From positions 1-64,000 of the IMG/VR virus record IMGVR_UViG_3300025096_000006: a stretch of 64,000 bases of DNA; one strand, written 5' to 3'. Position 1 is the stretch's first letter; each line of letters opens with the position of its first letter. Shown piece after piece: positions 33,677 to 41,202 of the stretch. This stretch comes from a virus. The notes below the pieces were generated by a model. The model had not been told where the DNA came from. It ran no database searches and was given only the letters and a program-made list of their open reading frames with translations. A program made the position numbers and the translations under genes.

Positions 33677-35263
33677 TCACTTTATAATCCATTTATATTG
33701 TTCATACATTTTTTCTGCTTCAGTCATTTTATCAAAAATTTCATTGGTTTTGTAGCCATGCTGTCCTTTGATTTGTGTATTAATTTTTGTTCTAGAAGTA
33801 TAAATCGCGCCAACAAAAGCCTTTTGATAATTTAAATCTCGCGCGTTTGCTTGCAGTGCTGTATCTCTTACCCAGCACGCGATGGCTAGCGCCATAATCA
33901 AATCATCATTGTAGCCTTTCATTGCTTGCGGTTTGCCGTTCCTCCAAATAAAAGTCTTCATCTCGCTCACAGTGCGAGAAGAATATATGGTAATTAGTTT
34001 GTTTCTGACAAACTCCTCTAATTTAGCGACGATGAGGGGGCGCGTCTTCATAGAGGTCGTGAAGCCGGGCACTGCAGAATTCATTACTTCGGCTTGATGT
34101 TGCTCAATATATTCGTGCGTAGATTTAATCGAATGATAAACATTGGGATATTGGTAATCATCAATGAGTTTAGTGAGAACAGAATATCCGATGTTATTGT
34201 TTTCCACCACAAGCATACAATTACCGAACTCTTTACCGACACTGTTTAACATATTTGCAAACATATCCAATGTTGGTTTTCCTTGATACTCTCCCACCAC
34301 TTCAAGCGTTTCAAGTTTAACGATATGAAATGTAGAAAAATCGGTGGCGTCTCCGCGGGACACATCTGCAACTAAAAGATAATTGCAAGTTGGATCAAAC
34401 TCTTCCCATATCCAAAAGTTTCTATCAAAGCCAGTTCGATATTTCGGATCGCGAATGGTCGATAACATCCACTCCATACATTCGGGATCAATCACAGTCT
34501 CGCCAGATGTATTGAAGTTGCACTCAAGCTCTTGCGCAATCTGGCGCTTAGACATATTCTTGGTTTCTTTCTTATACCATTCCTGATTCCGATCTGGATG
34601 AACATTCCACGGCAAGGTGGTCAAATGAAAGTTGTTTGCTCCTGATTCTGAATCATTGCATGTTTTATGAAACCAGTTACCAACGCCGTTTGGTGTTGAC
34701 AGTGCAATGCAACGCCCACCAGTTGATAGCGTGGGATACAAACCGGTCCAAAGCTCCTCTAATCCTTCAATGTGGGCGGCCTCATCAAGCACTAAAAGCG
34801 ACAGGGCTTCTGAACGACCAGCATCGCCAGAAGTAGATGCCGCTTTAATTGAAGAGCCATTAGAAAGCTCAAACGAGGTGCGATTGTCAACACTTATTTG
34901 TGCAATTCTCAGCCAATCAGGAACATTGCGCATGATGTGCTTAACTTTCTTAACCAAGTTTCCCGCTGTAGCAAACTTTGTTGCCATAACAAGAATGGAT
35001 TTATCGCGATGAAATAACATCATCCACACAATATAGCCTGCAGTAATAGTTGAAATACCTAGCTGGCGAGCTTTTAAAATAACATTAAAGCGGTAATCAT
35101 TAAAATCTTTGAGAAGCTCATCTTGGAAGTCAAAAGTGTTAAAAAGAATAAGCCCGTGCATCGGATGAGATATTCTTGCATAAGTGTTAAGGAAGTAGGA
35201 GGGATCTTTTCCACACTTAAGTATCTCTTTTACTCTTTGTTGTTTGTCTAATTGGTAACTCAT
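33677..35263 (-). CDS. terL: Terminase large subunit, T4 gp17-like
   Basis: A 528-residue packaging motor. The ATPase domain has the Walker A variant KARQLGIST (64-72) and Walker B LLVLDEAAH (D160, E161), followed by the coupling motif LSTPNG (189-194). The RNase H-like nuclease has LLVADVSRGD (D300), an ENNNIGY segment near 355, and the C-terminal YNDDLIMALAIA acid pair. It cuts concatemeric DNA and drives it into the prohead through the portal encoded next. Slightly shorter than T4 gp17 (610 residues). A small terminase subunit is not recognised; the 189-residue gene nearby is a possible candidate only by position. Confidence 0.95.
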   Translation of the reverse strand: MSYQLDKQQRVKEILKCGKDPSYFLNTYARISHPMHGLILFNTFDFQDELLKDFNDYRFNVILKARQLGISTITAGYIVWMMLFHRDKSILVMATKFATAGNLVKKVKHIMRNVPDWLRIAQISVDNRTSFELSNGSSIKAASTSGDAGRSEALSLLVLDEAAHIEGLEELWTGLYPTLSTGGRCIALSTPNGVGNWFHKTCNDSESGANNFHLTTLPWNVHPDRNQEWYKKETKNMSKRQIAQELECNFNTSGETVIDPECMEWMLSTIRDPKYRTGFDRNFWIWEEFDPTCNYLLVADVSRGDATDFSTFHIVKLETLEVVGEYQGKPTLDMFANMLNSVGKEFGNCMLVVENNNIGYSVLTKLIDDYQYPNVYHSIKSTHEYIEQHQAEVMNSAVPGFTTSMKTRPLIVAKLEEFVRNKLITIYSSRTVSEMKTFIWRNGKPQAMKGYNDDLIMALAIACWVRDTALQANARDLNYQKAFVGAIYTSRTKINTQIKGQHGYKTNEIFDKMTEAEKMYEQYKWIIK

Positions 35264-35272
35264 TAATCATCT

Positions 35273-35686
35273 TTATTCAAACAGTTCTTCTAAAATTAGC
35301 CTATCATCTGAAGTGGGCAAGGACCAGTCATTTGTAAATCCGGTCCAGTCGATTTCGCATATATATTTTCTTTGACCCCGAAGAAGCGACTCTACCAATC
35401 TATGATACCCATCAACAACGAGAAACTTGTTTTCTTCTTTAATCCACACAACACTTAATGGTCGGTGGGATGATTTGCTTTTAATGCCTTCCGTAAAGTG
35501 ACGATAGGCTGCAAGGATTCCGTAATCAGAATTTCCTTTTTCTACAATCAAATCATTATAATGCAATTCGCAAACTTCAGGGATCTTATCAAAAAGATAT
35601 TTCTCAGATCTCTCTTCTGCCTGTTCTACAGTAAATCTAATTTCTTCTAAAATTAGCTGCCTTAACTTGGATTTAGTAAGGCGCAC
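35273..35686 (-). CDS. ParB/Srx-like domain protein with putative capsid-targeting N-terminus
   Basis: A 137-residue protein from a GTG at 35686 with AAGGA upstream. Residues 1-17 (MRLTKSKLRQLILEEIR) match the recurrent N-terminal peptide of this window, with an I-L-E site. The body has the ParB/sulfiredoxin-like pattern: PLSVVWIKEENKFLVVDGYH then RLVESLLRGQRKYICEI, where the VDGYHR box corresponds to the ParB GxxR/H(R) phosphate-binding motif. Such domains bind CTP in ParB, or act as nucleases or ADP-ribosyl/adenylyl-type enzymes in phage proteins. It lies directly before terminase. I infer an internal, possibly DNA-associated, virion protein; the biochemical activity is open. Confidence 0.7.
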   Translation of the reverse strand: MRLTKSKLRQLILEEIRFTVEQAEERSEKYLFDKIPEVCELHYNDLIVEKGNSDYGILAAYRHFTEGIKSKSSHRPLSVVWIKEENKFLVVDGYHRLVESLLRGQRKYICEIDWTGFTNDWSLPTSDDRLILEELFE

Positions 35687-35689
35687 TTT

Positions 35690-36259
35690 TTAAGATTCCT
35701 TTTTGCGAGTATCGTTTTTTGGTCTCTTTCCTTTCCAGCCGCCTAATTCAACAAACTTTTTCCAAGCTGCTTCATGGCTAGCATGAACCGGATCTACATT
35801 TGCTTCGCCAACTAGTCCGACGCTATCTAATCCACCGATCTTATAGTGACACTTGGCTGTTACCCAGCTTCGAATTCTAGATGAGTTTTCAACCAAAACC
35901 TCTATTTCGCCTTCTTTTGTTAGGCTAACCGATTTACCGGTAATTCTACGATACTCTTTCTTTAAATAAGAAGCAATATCAGCAATTTTTTGCTCAATCT
36001 CGCCTTCAAAGCCGCTATCGTGCACCTCTTTAAGCTGCACTTCTGAATGATACTTAATACACATCATAGGTCCATAAAACGCAACCCCAAATCCATCTAG
36101 AACTCTTTTATCTAAGATAAGATCACCTTCTTCTCTCTTTAACCCAATCTCTAATAGTTCTCCATCTTCAGTATACGCGCCATCATATGCGTTGGCTGCA
36201 GCCTGAGCTAAACCACTTACGATATCTGAGACAGATGCTGCTTCTTGTTTTTTAGCCAT
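35690..36259 (-). CDS. Unknown protein upstream of terminase cluster
   Basis: A 189-residue soluble protein starting MAKKQEAASVSDIVSGLAQA. The middle is alpha/beta (YGPMMCIKYHSEVQLKEVHD, then IADIASYLKKEYRRITGKSV), and the C-terminus is basic with WKKFVELGGWKGKRPKND. I recognise no family. It begins with a TAATG overlap with the zinc-ribbon gene and ends three bases before the ParB-like gene. Because it lies two genes upstream of the large terminase and has a basic tail, it could be a divergent small terminase or DNA-binding cofactor, but the sequence shows no helix-turn-helix I can defend. Confidence 0.6.
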   Translation of the reverse strand: MAKKQEAASVSDIVSGLAQAAANAYDGAYTEDGELLEIGLKREEGDLILDKRVLDGFGVAFYGPMMCIKYHSEVQLKEVHDSGFEGEIEQKIADIASYLKKEYRRITGKSVSLTKEGEIEVLVENSSRIRSWVTAKCHYKIGGLDSVGLVGEANVDPVHASHEAAWKKFVELGGWKGKRPKNDTRKKES

Positions 36260-36648
36260 TATGACTCTTCTCCTTCATTTGGTCTCCATCCTTTTTGCCA
36301 TCTTTCTTCTCTGCCTTCGACAAATTGAATGTAACACTTATTGCAACAATCAAACTTGACTAAGCAAACATCATCCATAGAACTCTTTGGGAAGAACCCG
36401 CAGACAGGACAACATTTTAAAGATTCTCTATTAAGTAGTTTTTTTGAGATCTTAATACCATTAACATCTACTTTTTCTTGCCACTCGCCAATCTTGTTTT
36501 GTTTTTTGTAAAATTGTTTAGATTGCTTGAGATATTCTTTTTCCTTCGTCTCGTCCCAGTTTCCTTTAGGGTTTTGAACCGCTTCTTTGCCATACTTTTC
36601 TACAATAGCTTTTTCAATTGCTGCAATCTTGTTGAAATCTTTACTCAT
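36259..36648 (-). CDS. Zinc-ribbon protein of unknown function
   Basis: From the ATG at 36648 (inside the ATGAGTAA overlap with the gene before) the product has 129 residues, MSKDFNKIAAIEKAIVEKYG at the start. The N-terminal half is helical and basic. The C-terminal half has CCPVCGFFPKSSMDDVCLVK followed by FDCCNKCYIQFVEGREERW. That is a CxxC...CCxxC pattern, probably one treble-clef or ribbon zinc site, ending in a Trp/Arg-rich strand. A nucleic-acid-binding or protein-adaptor role is likely from the zinc ribbon. The frame is open upstream to 36669, but the overlapping ATG is the better start. Confidence 0.65.
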   Translation of the reverse strand: MSKDFNKIAAIEKAIVEKYGKEAVQNPKGNWDETKEKEYLKQSKQFYKKQNKIGEWQEKVDVNGIKISKKLLNRESLKCCPVCGFFPKSSMDDVCLVKFDCCNKCYIQFVEGREERWQKGWRPNEGEES

Positions 36649-37057
36649 CAAATGCCCTATATGCGCCATAAGTCGCAGCTGCGCCGGCGGCTATACCGCC
36701 AACAAACCACCACCACTTATTAGAAGGCGCTTGTTTCAACATTGCTTCTTGCAGGGCGACAATTTCAATGTCTTTCTGCTCGATCCGCAAATCATATTCT
36801 TTAGTAAGCGCGTCCAATCGAATCTGAAAATTTTGTCGCTCAAGCTGAAACTCAGTTGCCTGAACATCGATCCGATACTCTACTTCTAAATCGCAATCCA
36901 TCCGATATTCTTCAGGAAGCACCAATAATTCTGCGATACCACGCTTGTTAAACAAAACACCCTCAAAGGGTGCTGGCTCATTCTCTCCAAGAATGGCAAA
37001 TTGCGGAGGCTCACCAGCGTGAGCCACCATCGAAAATAATAGCGCTTTAAGGAACAT
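36641..37057 (-). CDS. Envelope protein with signal peptide, coiled coil and C-terminal membrane segment
   Basis: A 138-residue protein with an N-terminal signal peptide (MFLKALLFSMVAHAGEP, likely cleaved after AHA). A conserved-looking APFEGVLFNKRGIAELL follows at about 29-45, then a long charged coiled coil (LDALTKEYDLRIEQKDIEIV) and a C-terminal hydrophobic helix (WWWFVGGIAAGAAATYGAY). This places most of the protein in the periplasm. It follows a holin-like gene and another membrane/coiled-coil gene with overlaps, so a role in lysis, for example outer-membrane disruption like spanins, is a fair inference. It has no lipobox, so it is not a standard o-spanin. Confidence 0.6.
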   Translation of the reverse strand: MFLKALLFSMVAHAGEPPQFAILGENEPAPFEGVLFNKRGIAELLVLPEEYRMDCDLEVEYRIDVQATEFQLERQNFQIRLDALTKEYDLRIEQKDIEIVALQEAMLKQAPSNKWWWFVGGIAAGAAATYGAYRAFDE

Positions 37058-37457
37058 ACTGGAATCCGAATGTATCTGTTACTTGTTCTGCGAGTTCTTC
37101 TTTGTTTTCTGTGAACTGTCTGCGGTTGTCGATCGTTGTTTCAATTTCAACAATTCGTTCTTCAACCACCACTTCAATCTCATCTCTGTCTTGCTCATAT
37201 TGCCTCTCCAATAATTCTAGTGCATCACGATAGGTTTGCAATGCTTGTTCTTTTCTTTGTAATTCTTCTGCATGTATATCTTGTAAACCGTCGATCTGGT
37301 TCTGAAGAGACTGCTGGCTAGTTTGATAGGTGTTCTCAAGTTGTTTATAATCATAGCGCATTTTTCCAATAACTGTAAGCAAAAGAATAACAATTGTTAT
37401 TTCTTTCCAGTTTTTCTTTGCGACGTAAACAACTTTAAGCCAGTCAACTTTAATCAT
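37047..37457 (-). CDS. Membrane-anchored coiled-coil protein, possible i-spanin-like
   Basis: From the ATG at 37457, overlapping the TGA of the holin-like gene, the product has 136 residues. One transmembrane helix lies near the N-terminus (ITIVILLLTVIGKM, about 20-33), followed by a long charged coiled coil (LQNQIDGLQDIHAEELQRKE, YEQDRDEIEVVVEERIVEIE) to the end. This is the topology of inner-membrane spanins (Rz-like). AAAGGTG lies just before the start. It overlaps the next gene by 11 bases, which encodes a secreted coiled-coil protein. The pair could bridge the envelope during lysis. A structural tail or membrane role cannot be excluded. Confidence 0.6.
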   Translation of the reverse strand: MIKVDWLKVVYVAKKNWKEITIVILLLTVIGKMRYDYKQLENTYQTSQQSLQNQIDGLQDIHAEELQRKEQALQTYRDALELLERQYEQDRDEIEVVVEERIVEIETTIDNRRQFTENKEELAEQVTDTFGFQYVP

Positions 37458-37651
37458 CAAACACCTTTCATTCTAGCAATACCATCGATAACAGCTTGAC
37501 CGCCAATGTAGATTGCAGAGATCATAACCCAATCGCTGGATGCTAAATCATAAAATGCGAATAGACCTGTAGCTGTTAGCCAAACCATAAATTTACGAGA
37601 AATTGCTTTCTCAACTAATCTATCTAATTTTCCTTGTACATAAACCATCAT
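37457..37651 (-). CDS. Holin-like small membrane protein
   Basis: A 64-residue protein from the ATG pair at 37651/37648, chosen because AAAGGA lies eight bases upstream; the open frame extends to a GTG at 37708 overlapping the gene before. It has a basic amphipathic N-terminus (MMVYVQGKLDRLVEKAISRK) and two hydrophobic segments (FMVWLTATGLFAFYDL and WVMISAIYIGGQAVIDGIA), ending in a charged KGV tail. Small size, two membrane helices and the following spanin-like genes suggest a holin that triggers lysis. No endolysin gene is visible nearby. A CTATTTAC element lies just upstream. Confidence 0.6.
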   Translation of the reverse strand: MMVYVQGKLDRLVEKAISRKFMVWLTATGLFAFYDLASSDWVMISAIYIGGQAVIDGIARMKGV

Positions 37652-37667
37652 TTGTTTTTCCTTTCTT

Positions 37668-37675
37668 GTAAATAG
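37668..37675 (-). promoter_or_regulatory. Variant late promoter element before holin-like gene
   Basis: The coding strand reads AAACTATTTACAAG, 16 bases before the holin-like ATG. Seven of eight bases match CTATTTAT. It would allow late expression of the lysis-like genes. Confidence 0.35.
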
Positions 37676-37704
37676 TTTTTTATTTCTTCCTTGGATTTGG
37701 ATCT

Positions 37705-38805
37705 TCACGGATCCGTAAGCGGGAATCCGCCGCCTGTAGCAGCATATGCGGCTCGTCGCTCTTCTGGAGTTGGGTGGCGCGCGTTGCCGCCAGGACCGCC
37801 TAAGCCGCCGCCGGCGGGACGTGGACCGGCATCGTGTTGTTGAATATTGCCTGTAGTATTTAAATAATTGTAGAAGGCAGCTAGCGCATCCAATATTGTT
37901 TCTTCCTCGTCATTATCTGCCTGAATTGTTTCCATAGCGCTGCGAAGATCTCCTTTGTATTGGCGCCACATATTTTCCAGTTGTTTAATTTGACTAGTCG
38001 TGCGTCTCATTGGATTGGTAATTACGCCATCAACACCCGTCATAGCTTGCTGGCGCAACTCGGCGGGGTCAACATAGTCACCGGCTTCAAACTCTTTCAC
38101 AGTTTCCTTGGCATCCCATGCATCCTCGCGCGTCACAGTAGGATCGCCAGGATCAGCCTCAAGTTTTGCCATAATCTCACGGGCACGGTCGATACTCATG
38201 CCGCGGACTTCGTTTAAAAGTTCGGTACGCATATGTTGCTCAATTAGATAAAGATAATATTCTTCTTGAACAATGTTCTCAGCCACTTGCACATCTTCGG
38301 GATGAGGATCCATTTTTTTCAGCTGAATGGCCATGTTGATAATATCTTCTTGAGAATATCCAGCCTTCAACAAGGCTATTAACATTTTTTCAATTTCATA
38401 GCTCATGTCTCCAATCTGTGCGCGCATTGCCGCGATCTGCCTATCGGGAGCTAGACCTTCCGAAAATTCCCCGTGACCTTCATTAAGCATTTTATTAATT
38501 TCTTCCTTAATAATCTCGGTTAACTCAGCTAAGCTCTCTTTAAATCCCATCACGGGGCGATCGCCTTCGCCGCCTCCAGGCTGATACTCTGTGGGGAACT
38601 CTTCTTCTTCTGGCTCGGGGCTGGGCTCTGAGACATCAGCGTCATACATTTCATCATACACCGCGCCCATAATGTCGCCGGTCACATTTGGTGGAGTGCC
38701 CTGCAGTAGTGCAACAATAGTACGCTGGGCATCTTCGGCGCTCACCTCCTCTTTGATAACTTCCTCGGCTATAATCTCACGTAATCTTTTAAGGGTAATT
38801 TTCAT
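37705..38805 (-). CDS. Putative internal/core protein with capsid-targeting-like N-terminus (366 residues)
   Basis: A 366-residue acidic protein starting MKITLKRLREIIAEEVIKEE, a clear version of the recurrent N-terminal peptide, with an I-A-E site identical to that cut in T4. A second similar stretch (LTEIIKEEINKMLNEG) lies near residue 93. The rest is helical and charged with an acidic Pro/Glu linker near 60-75 and a Gly/Pro-rich C-terminus. No enzyme domain is visible. It lies in an overlapping run of small genes that share the same N-terminal peptide. I infer a prohead core or internal virion protein processed by the prohead protease. Confidence 0.65.
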   Translation of the reverse strand: MKITLKRLREIIAEEVIKEEVSAEDAQRTIVALLQGTPPNVTGDIMGAVYDEMYDADVSEPSPEPEEEEFPTEYQPGGGEGDRPVMGFKESLAELTEIIKEEINKMLNEGHGEFSEGLAPDRQIAAMRAQIGDMSYEIEKMLIALLKAGYSQEDIINMAIQLKKMDPHPEDVQVAENIVQEEYYLYLIEQHMRTELLNEVRGMSIDRAREIMAKLEADPGDPTVTREDAWDAKETVKEFEAGDYVDPAELRQQAMTGVDGVITNPMRRTTSQIKQLENMWRQYKGDLRSAMETIQADNDEEETILDALAAFYNYLNTTGNIQQHDAGPRPAGGGLGGPGGNARHPTPEERRAAYAATGGGFPLTDP

Positions 38806-38806
38806 C

Positions 38807-39037
38807 TTAGTATTTTGCCTGTATTAATTCTGCCACAATACTAGCTAATGCCTCTGGTCCCAAGCCAGAATCTCCAGTAAGGGCTTCAATCTGAGTTCTA
38901 ATATCCTTGGCTAAGGACTGGGCTGCAGCCGGAATTTCTTTTACAGCTTGCATAACTTTTTCGCCCTCTTCTTCTTCTTTAAGTGCCTTAAGTTCTTCTT
39001 TAATAATTTGTTTAAGCTGTGTTTTTGTTATTTTCAT
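38807..39037 (-). CDS. Small protein with capsid-targeting-like N-terminus (76 residues)
   Basis: From the ATG at 39037, with AAGGATG upstream, the product starts MKITKTQLKQIIKEELKALK and is only 76 residues, acidic then Ala/Leu-rich, ending VAELIQAKY. The frame is open 23 codons further upstream, but the shared peptide and the ribosome site fix this start. The first 15 residues are almost identical to those of four other genes in this region. The remaining 60 residues match no family I know. It overlaps its upstream neighbour by TAATG. Likely a small internal head protein, by inference from the N-terminus. Confidence 0.65.
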   Translation of the reverse strand: MKITKTQLKQIIKEELKALKEEEEGEKVMQAVKEIPAAAQSLAKDIRTQIEALTGDSGLGPEALASIVAELIQAKY

Positions 39038-39267
39038 TATTTGCATCCTTCTGGTAAATGTGATTTTAGCGTCTCTTTGTAAGTATTTAGTGGCGGCTGT
39101 TCCCATTCAATATGTGGGCAATAATCTTTATGATCTTGTTTGTCTTGTAAGTATAGCTCTAATGCTAAAGCATCTCGCTCCATATCATTTAAATCTGATT
39201 TTAATTTATCTATATCAATCGGCAGCACAACAGCAGCAAATAAGATACCCGCAAGAATAACTTTCAT
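39037..39267 (-). CDS. Small exported protein with two cysteines
   Basis: A 76-residue protein with an N-terminal signal-like segment (MKVILAGILFAAVVLPIDID) and a hydrophilic body containing DLNDMERDALALELYLQDK, then HKDYCPHIEWEQPP and a final GCK. The two Cys could form a disulfide in the periplasm. No lipobox. It overlaps the TM/coiled-coil gene before it (CAATGA) and the next gene (TAATG). The pair of small envelope proteins resembles a two-component spanin arrangement, but this is inferred from topology only. Confidence 0.55.
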   Translation of the reverse strand: MKVILAGILFAAVVLPIDIDKLKSDLNDMERDALALELYLQDKQDHKDYCPHIEWEQPPLNTYKETLKSHLPEGCK

Positions 39268-39521
39268 TGTGTTACTAAGCCCTCAATTCTATCAAGTATA
39301 TCCCTGAGATGTGTAAGCTCGCTCTCGACTCTAATTAATGTTCTCGTTGCTTCTTCCTGTTCGTCAACCTGTTCCTCAAGTTCTGCTACCTGTCGCTCCA
39401 AGTCTCCCATATCATTTCTTAATTGAGATACTTCTACATTTACAGACCACACCCAGCCAGCAAGAGGCATAATAATTGCCCCTAATACAAGTGTAAATAT
39501 TTTCCACATATCTGGTTTCAT
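39264..39521 (-). CDS. Small membrane-anchored coiled-coil protein
   Basis: An 85-residue protein with one N-terminal membrane helix (IFTLVLGAIIMPLAGWVWSV) and a heptad-rich remainder (LRNDMGDLERQVAELEEQVD, TLIRVESELTHLRDILDRIE). Its ATG overlaps the stop of the FtsZ-like gene (ATGA). The topology fits an i-spanin-like or haemolysin XhlA-like phage protein. Together with the next gene it forms a second small envelope pair in addition to that at 36.6-37.5 kb. A membrane anchor for the FtsZ-like filament is another possibility given the direct overlap. Confidence 0.6.
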   Translation of the reverse strand: MKPDMWKIFTLVLGAIIMPLAGWVWSVNVEVSQLRNDMGDLERQVAELEEQVDEQEEATRTLIRVESELTHLRDILDRIEGLVTQ

Positions 39522-40657
39522 GTCGCTAATCCATTCATACTTAGTATCGCAATCAATCCAGGCACATTCTTACGCACGTAAACACCAGAGAATAGTGTCT
39601 CGCATCTACCGCCGACATAAGCGATTGCTGACTCAATGTTTTTACTAACTCTTGGATCTGCCACCATTTCCTCAGACGCCACTAAGATTAGGGAGCCGGC
39701 TGCAGCTTTTCCTTTAGGTGGTGGGCAGGCAGACCTATTCATACAGTTGTGTAGGATCACCGATCCAAGCTTTCCAGTATTTGGATCTTTTATCATGGTT
39801 GAGCCGAGAAAAGCTCTCCCGTCGTTGCCCAAGCATGTTTCCAGATCTTTACTATCAAAAGATTGGATCGGTGAATCCTCGGTGGAGAGTTTTAGCACCT
39901 GGGCGAACGACTTAGCAAATTGTGTGTTGGCGACAGGATACATGCCGAGCATGCCGATCCTACCGCGAAGCAAGCGCGTTGCGCGCTCGTTATCTAGAAT
40001 GATGTGTGGGTGCTTGGCAACATCGTTTGCCAATGTCAGCGCATTTCTAGCGATTGTGGGGTTAAGGTTTTCCTGTGCTGTTGGCCAAGAGACAATATAT
40101 ACTACCTTTCCGGAAGACTGAACAGACTTCATATAACGTTCGAATACCGGGTGAAGTGCAGTCACAGAACTACCGGTTCCGCCGCCTCCGCCAGCAAGAA
40201 CAAACAGCCAGTCAACCTTTCCAAGTTTAATGCGCAATGCGTCTTCTACGATTGCACCGTTAGTAGAGAAAACCTCTTTACCGTAATCTACATTCTTCCC
40301 GATGCCGTCACTGTCGGGAATAAGAACAACGTGATCTTCTTCCACGTTCTTCGGGATGTCCTTGCCTGTGGAATTCACAAGCAGAGTCTTATTAAAGCCA
40401 AGCTCTAAGAAAGCATTAGCCATCTTGTTTCCGCCCCCACCAACACCAACAAAGCCTACGTTAATAGACGAAGGAGCAGTGTTTTCTGGAAGGAGATCTT
40501 CATCAGAGTATTCCATCTGTAGTCCGAAGTCCTCAACCATTCCAAAATCTTCTGCTGCGACTTCTTCGTGATAGCTGTCTTTCTCCTGATTAAAGGAGGG
40601 TGGTGGTTCTGCGGGAGGCAAAAAATCAAATTCATTATCGTTGTCTTTATTGCTCAT
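39518..40657 (-). CDS. FtsZ/tubulin-family GTPase
   Basis: A 379-residue cytoskeletal GTPase. An acidic, disordered extension of about 65 residues precedes the Rossmann start INVGFVGVGGGGNKMANAF (P-loop-like GVGGGGN at 71-77). The tubulin signature is AGGGGGTGSS (155-164). The region LDNERATRLL (221-230) corresponds to the FtsZ nucleotide-contact segment. The T7-loop equivalent SFDSKDL keeps both acidic residues (D268, D271), so GTP hydrolysis on polymerisation is expected. Phage tubulins are known (PhuZ of phiKZ-like phages, TubZ-like in some phages), where they form filaments that position DNA or heads. Sequence features here look closer to FtsZ. ATGA overlaps on both sides tie it to small head-type genes. 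Confidence 0.88.
   Translation of the reverse strand: MSNKDNDNEFDFLPPAEPPPSFNQEKDSYHEEVAAEDFGMVEDFGLQMEYSDEDLLPENTAPSSINVGFVGVGGGGNKMANAFLELGFNKTLLVNSTGKDIPKNVEEDHVVLIPDSDGIGKNVDYGKEVFSTNGAIVEDALRIKLGKVDWLFVLAGGGGGTGSSVTALHPVFERYMKSVQSSGKVVYIVSWPTAQENLNPTIARNALTLANDVAKHPHIILDNERATRLLRGRIGMLGMYPVANTQFAKSFAQVLKLSTEDSPIQSFDSKDLETCLGNDGRAFLGSTMIKDPNTGKLGSVILHNCMNRSACPPPKGKAAAGSLILVASEEMVADPRVSKNIESAIAYVGGRCETLFSGVYVRKNVPGLIAILSMNGLAT
39520..39546. repeat. 27-bp repeat, copy 1 (3' end of FtsZ-like gene)
   Basis: Encodes the last residues SMNGLAT and most of the stop of the FtsZ-like protein. An exact second copy lies at 45299-45325 in a non-coding gap. Confidence 0.9.
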
Positions 40658-41202
40658 TGTTGCTCCATTGCAAATTCTTCTTCGGCCTGTGCGAGAAGTC
40701 TATTTTGTCTTTCGTTGTTAGGAGATGCTGTCACTCTCACGCCGGGCATGCCTCTCATAATGCCTTTTACCATATCGATATATTCTCTATCAGGGTCTCT
40801 CTCGGCTTGTCGCTTCTCCCAAGCTTCTCTATCAACATCGCTCATTCCGCCTCCATAACTTTTCTTAGGCTTTTTTCGATACGGAGATGCAATCTCGGGT
40901 TCGCCTTGCGAATCAAAAACAGCGCCATAATCGTGACGACCATAGGACTCTTCAAGCTCTTCTTCAGAAGCAGGTGCACGCTTGAAAAGAGTAGCCAACT
41001 GATTAATCAGAGCAACTCCTGCGGTTCCAATGGTTGCCGCGAGCACTTCGGGCTGTCGAATAAAATGTTGTGCTGCATCGGCCACTAGCTGGAGATTTTC
41101 TGGCGTAACATTTTCAAGCCCTTCGTCCAACTCTCGTGACTCCATGGTCAATTCAAGCTCTTCTTTGATAATCTGTTTAAGTTGGGATTTTGTGATTTTC
41201 AT
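40654..41202 (-). CDS. Putative internal protein with capsid-targeting-like N-terminus (182 residues)
   Basis: From the ATG at 41202 (ATGA overlap with the previous stop) the product starts MKITKSQLKQIIKEELELTM, the best-conserved form of the recurrent peptide. A helical stretch with a weak hydrophobic segment (VLAATIGTAGVALINQLATL) follows near residues 54-73. A charged, Tyr/Gly-containing middle and an Arg/Glu-rich end come after. No enzyme motif seen. The gene lies between another gene with the same N-terminus and the FtsZ-like gene, all with 4-base overlaps. I infer a virion internal protein; the hydrophobic stretch could let it interact with membranes on ejection. Confidence 0.65.
   Translation of the reverse strand: MKITKSQLKQIIKEELELTMESRELDEGLENVTPENLQLVADAAQHFIRQPEVLAATIGTAGVALINQLATLFKRAPASEEELEESYGRHDYGAVFDSQGEPEIASPYRKKPKKSYGGGMSDVDREAWEKRQAERDPDREYIDMVKGIMRGMPGVRVTASPNNERQNRLLAQAEEEFAMEQQ

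Noticed and set aside
37457-37708. GTG start at 37708 for the holin-like gene
   Set aside because: It overlaps the preceding stop and has no ribosome site; the ATG pair at 37651/37648 has AAAGGA eight bases upstream and gives a normal holin length.
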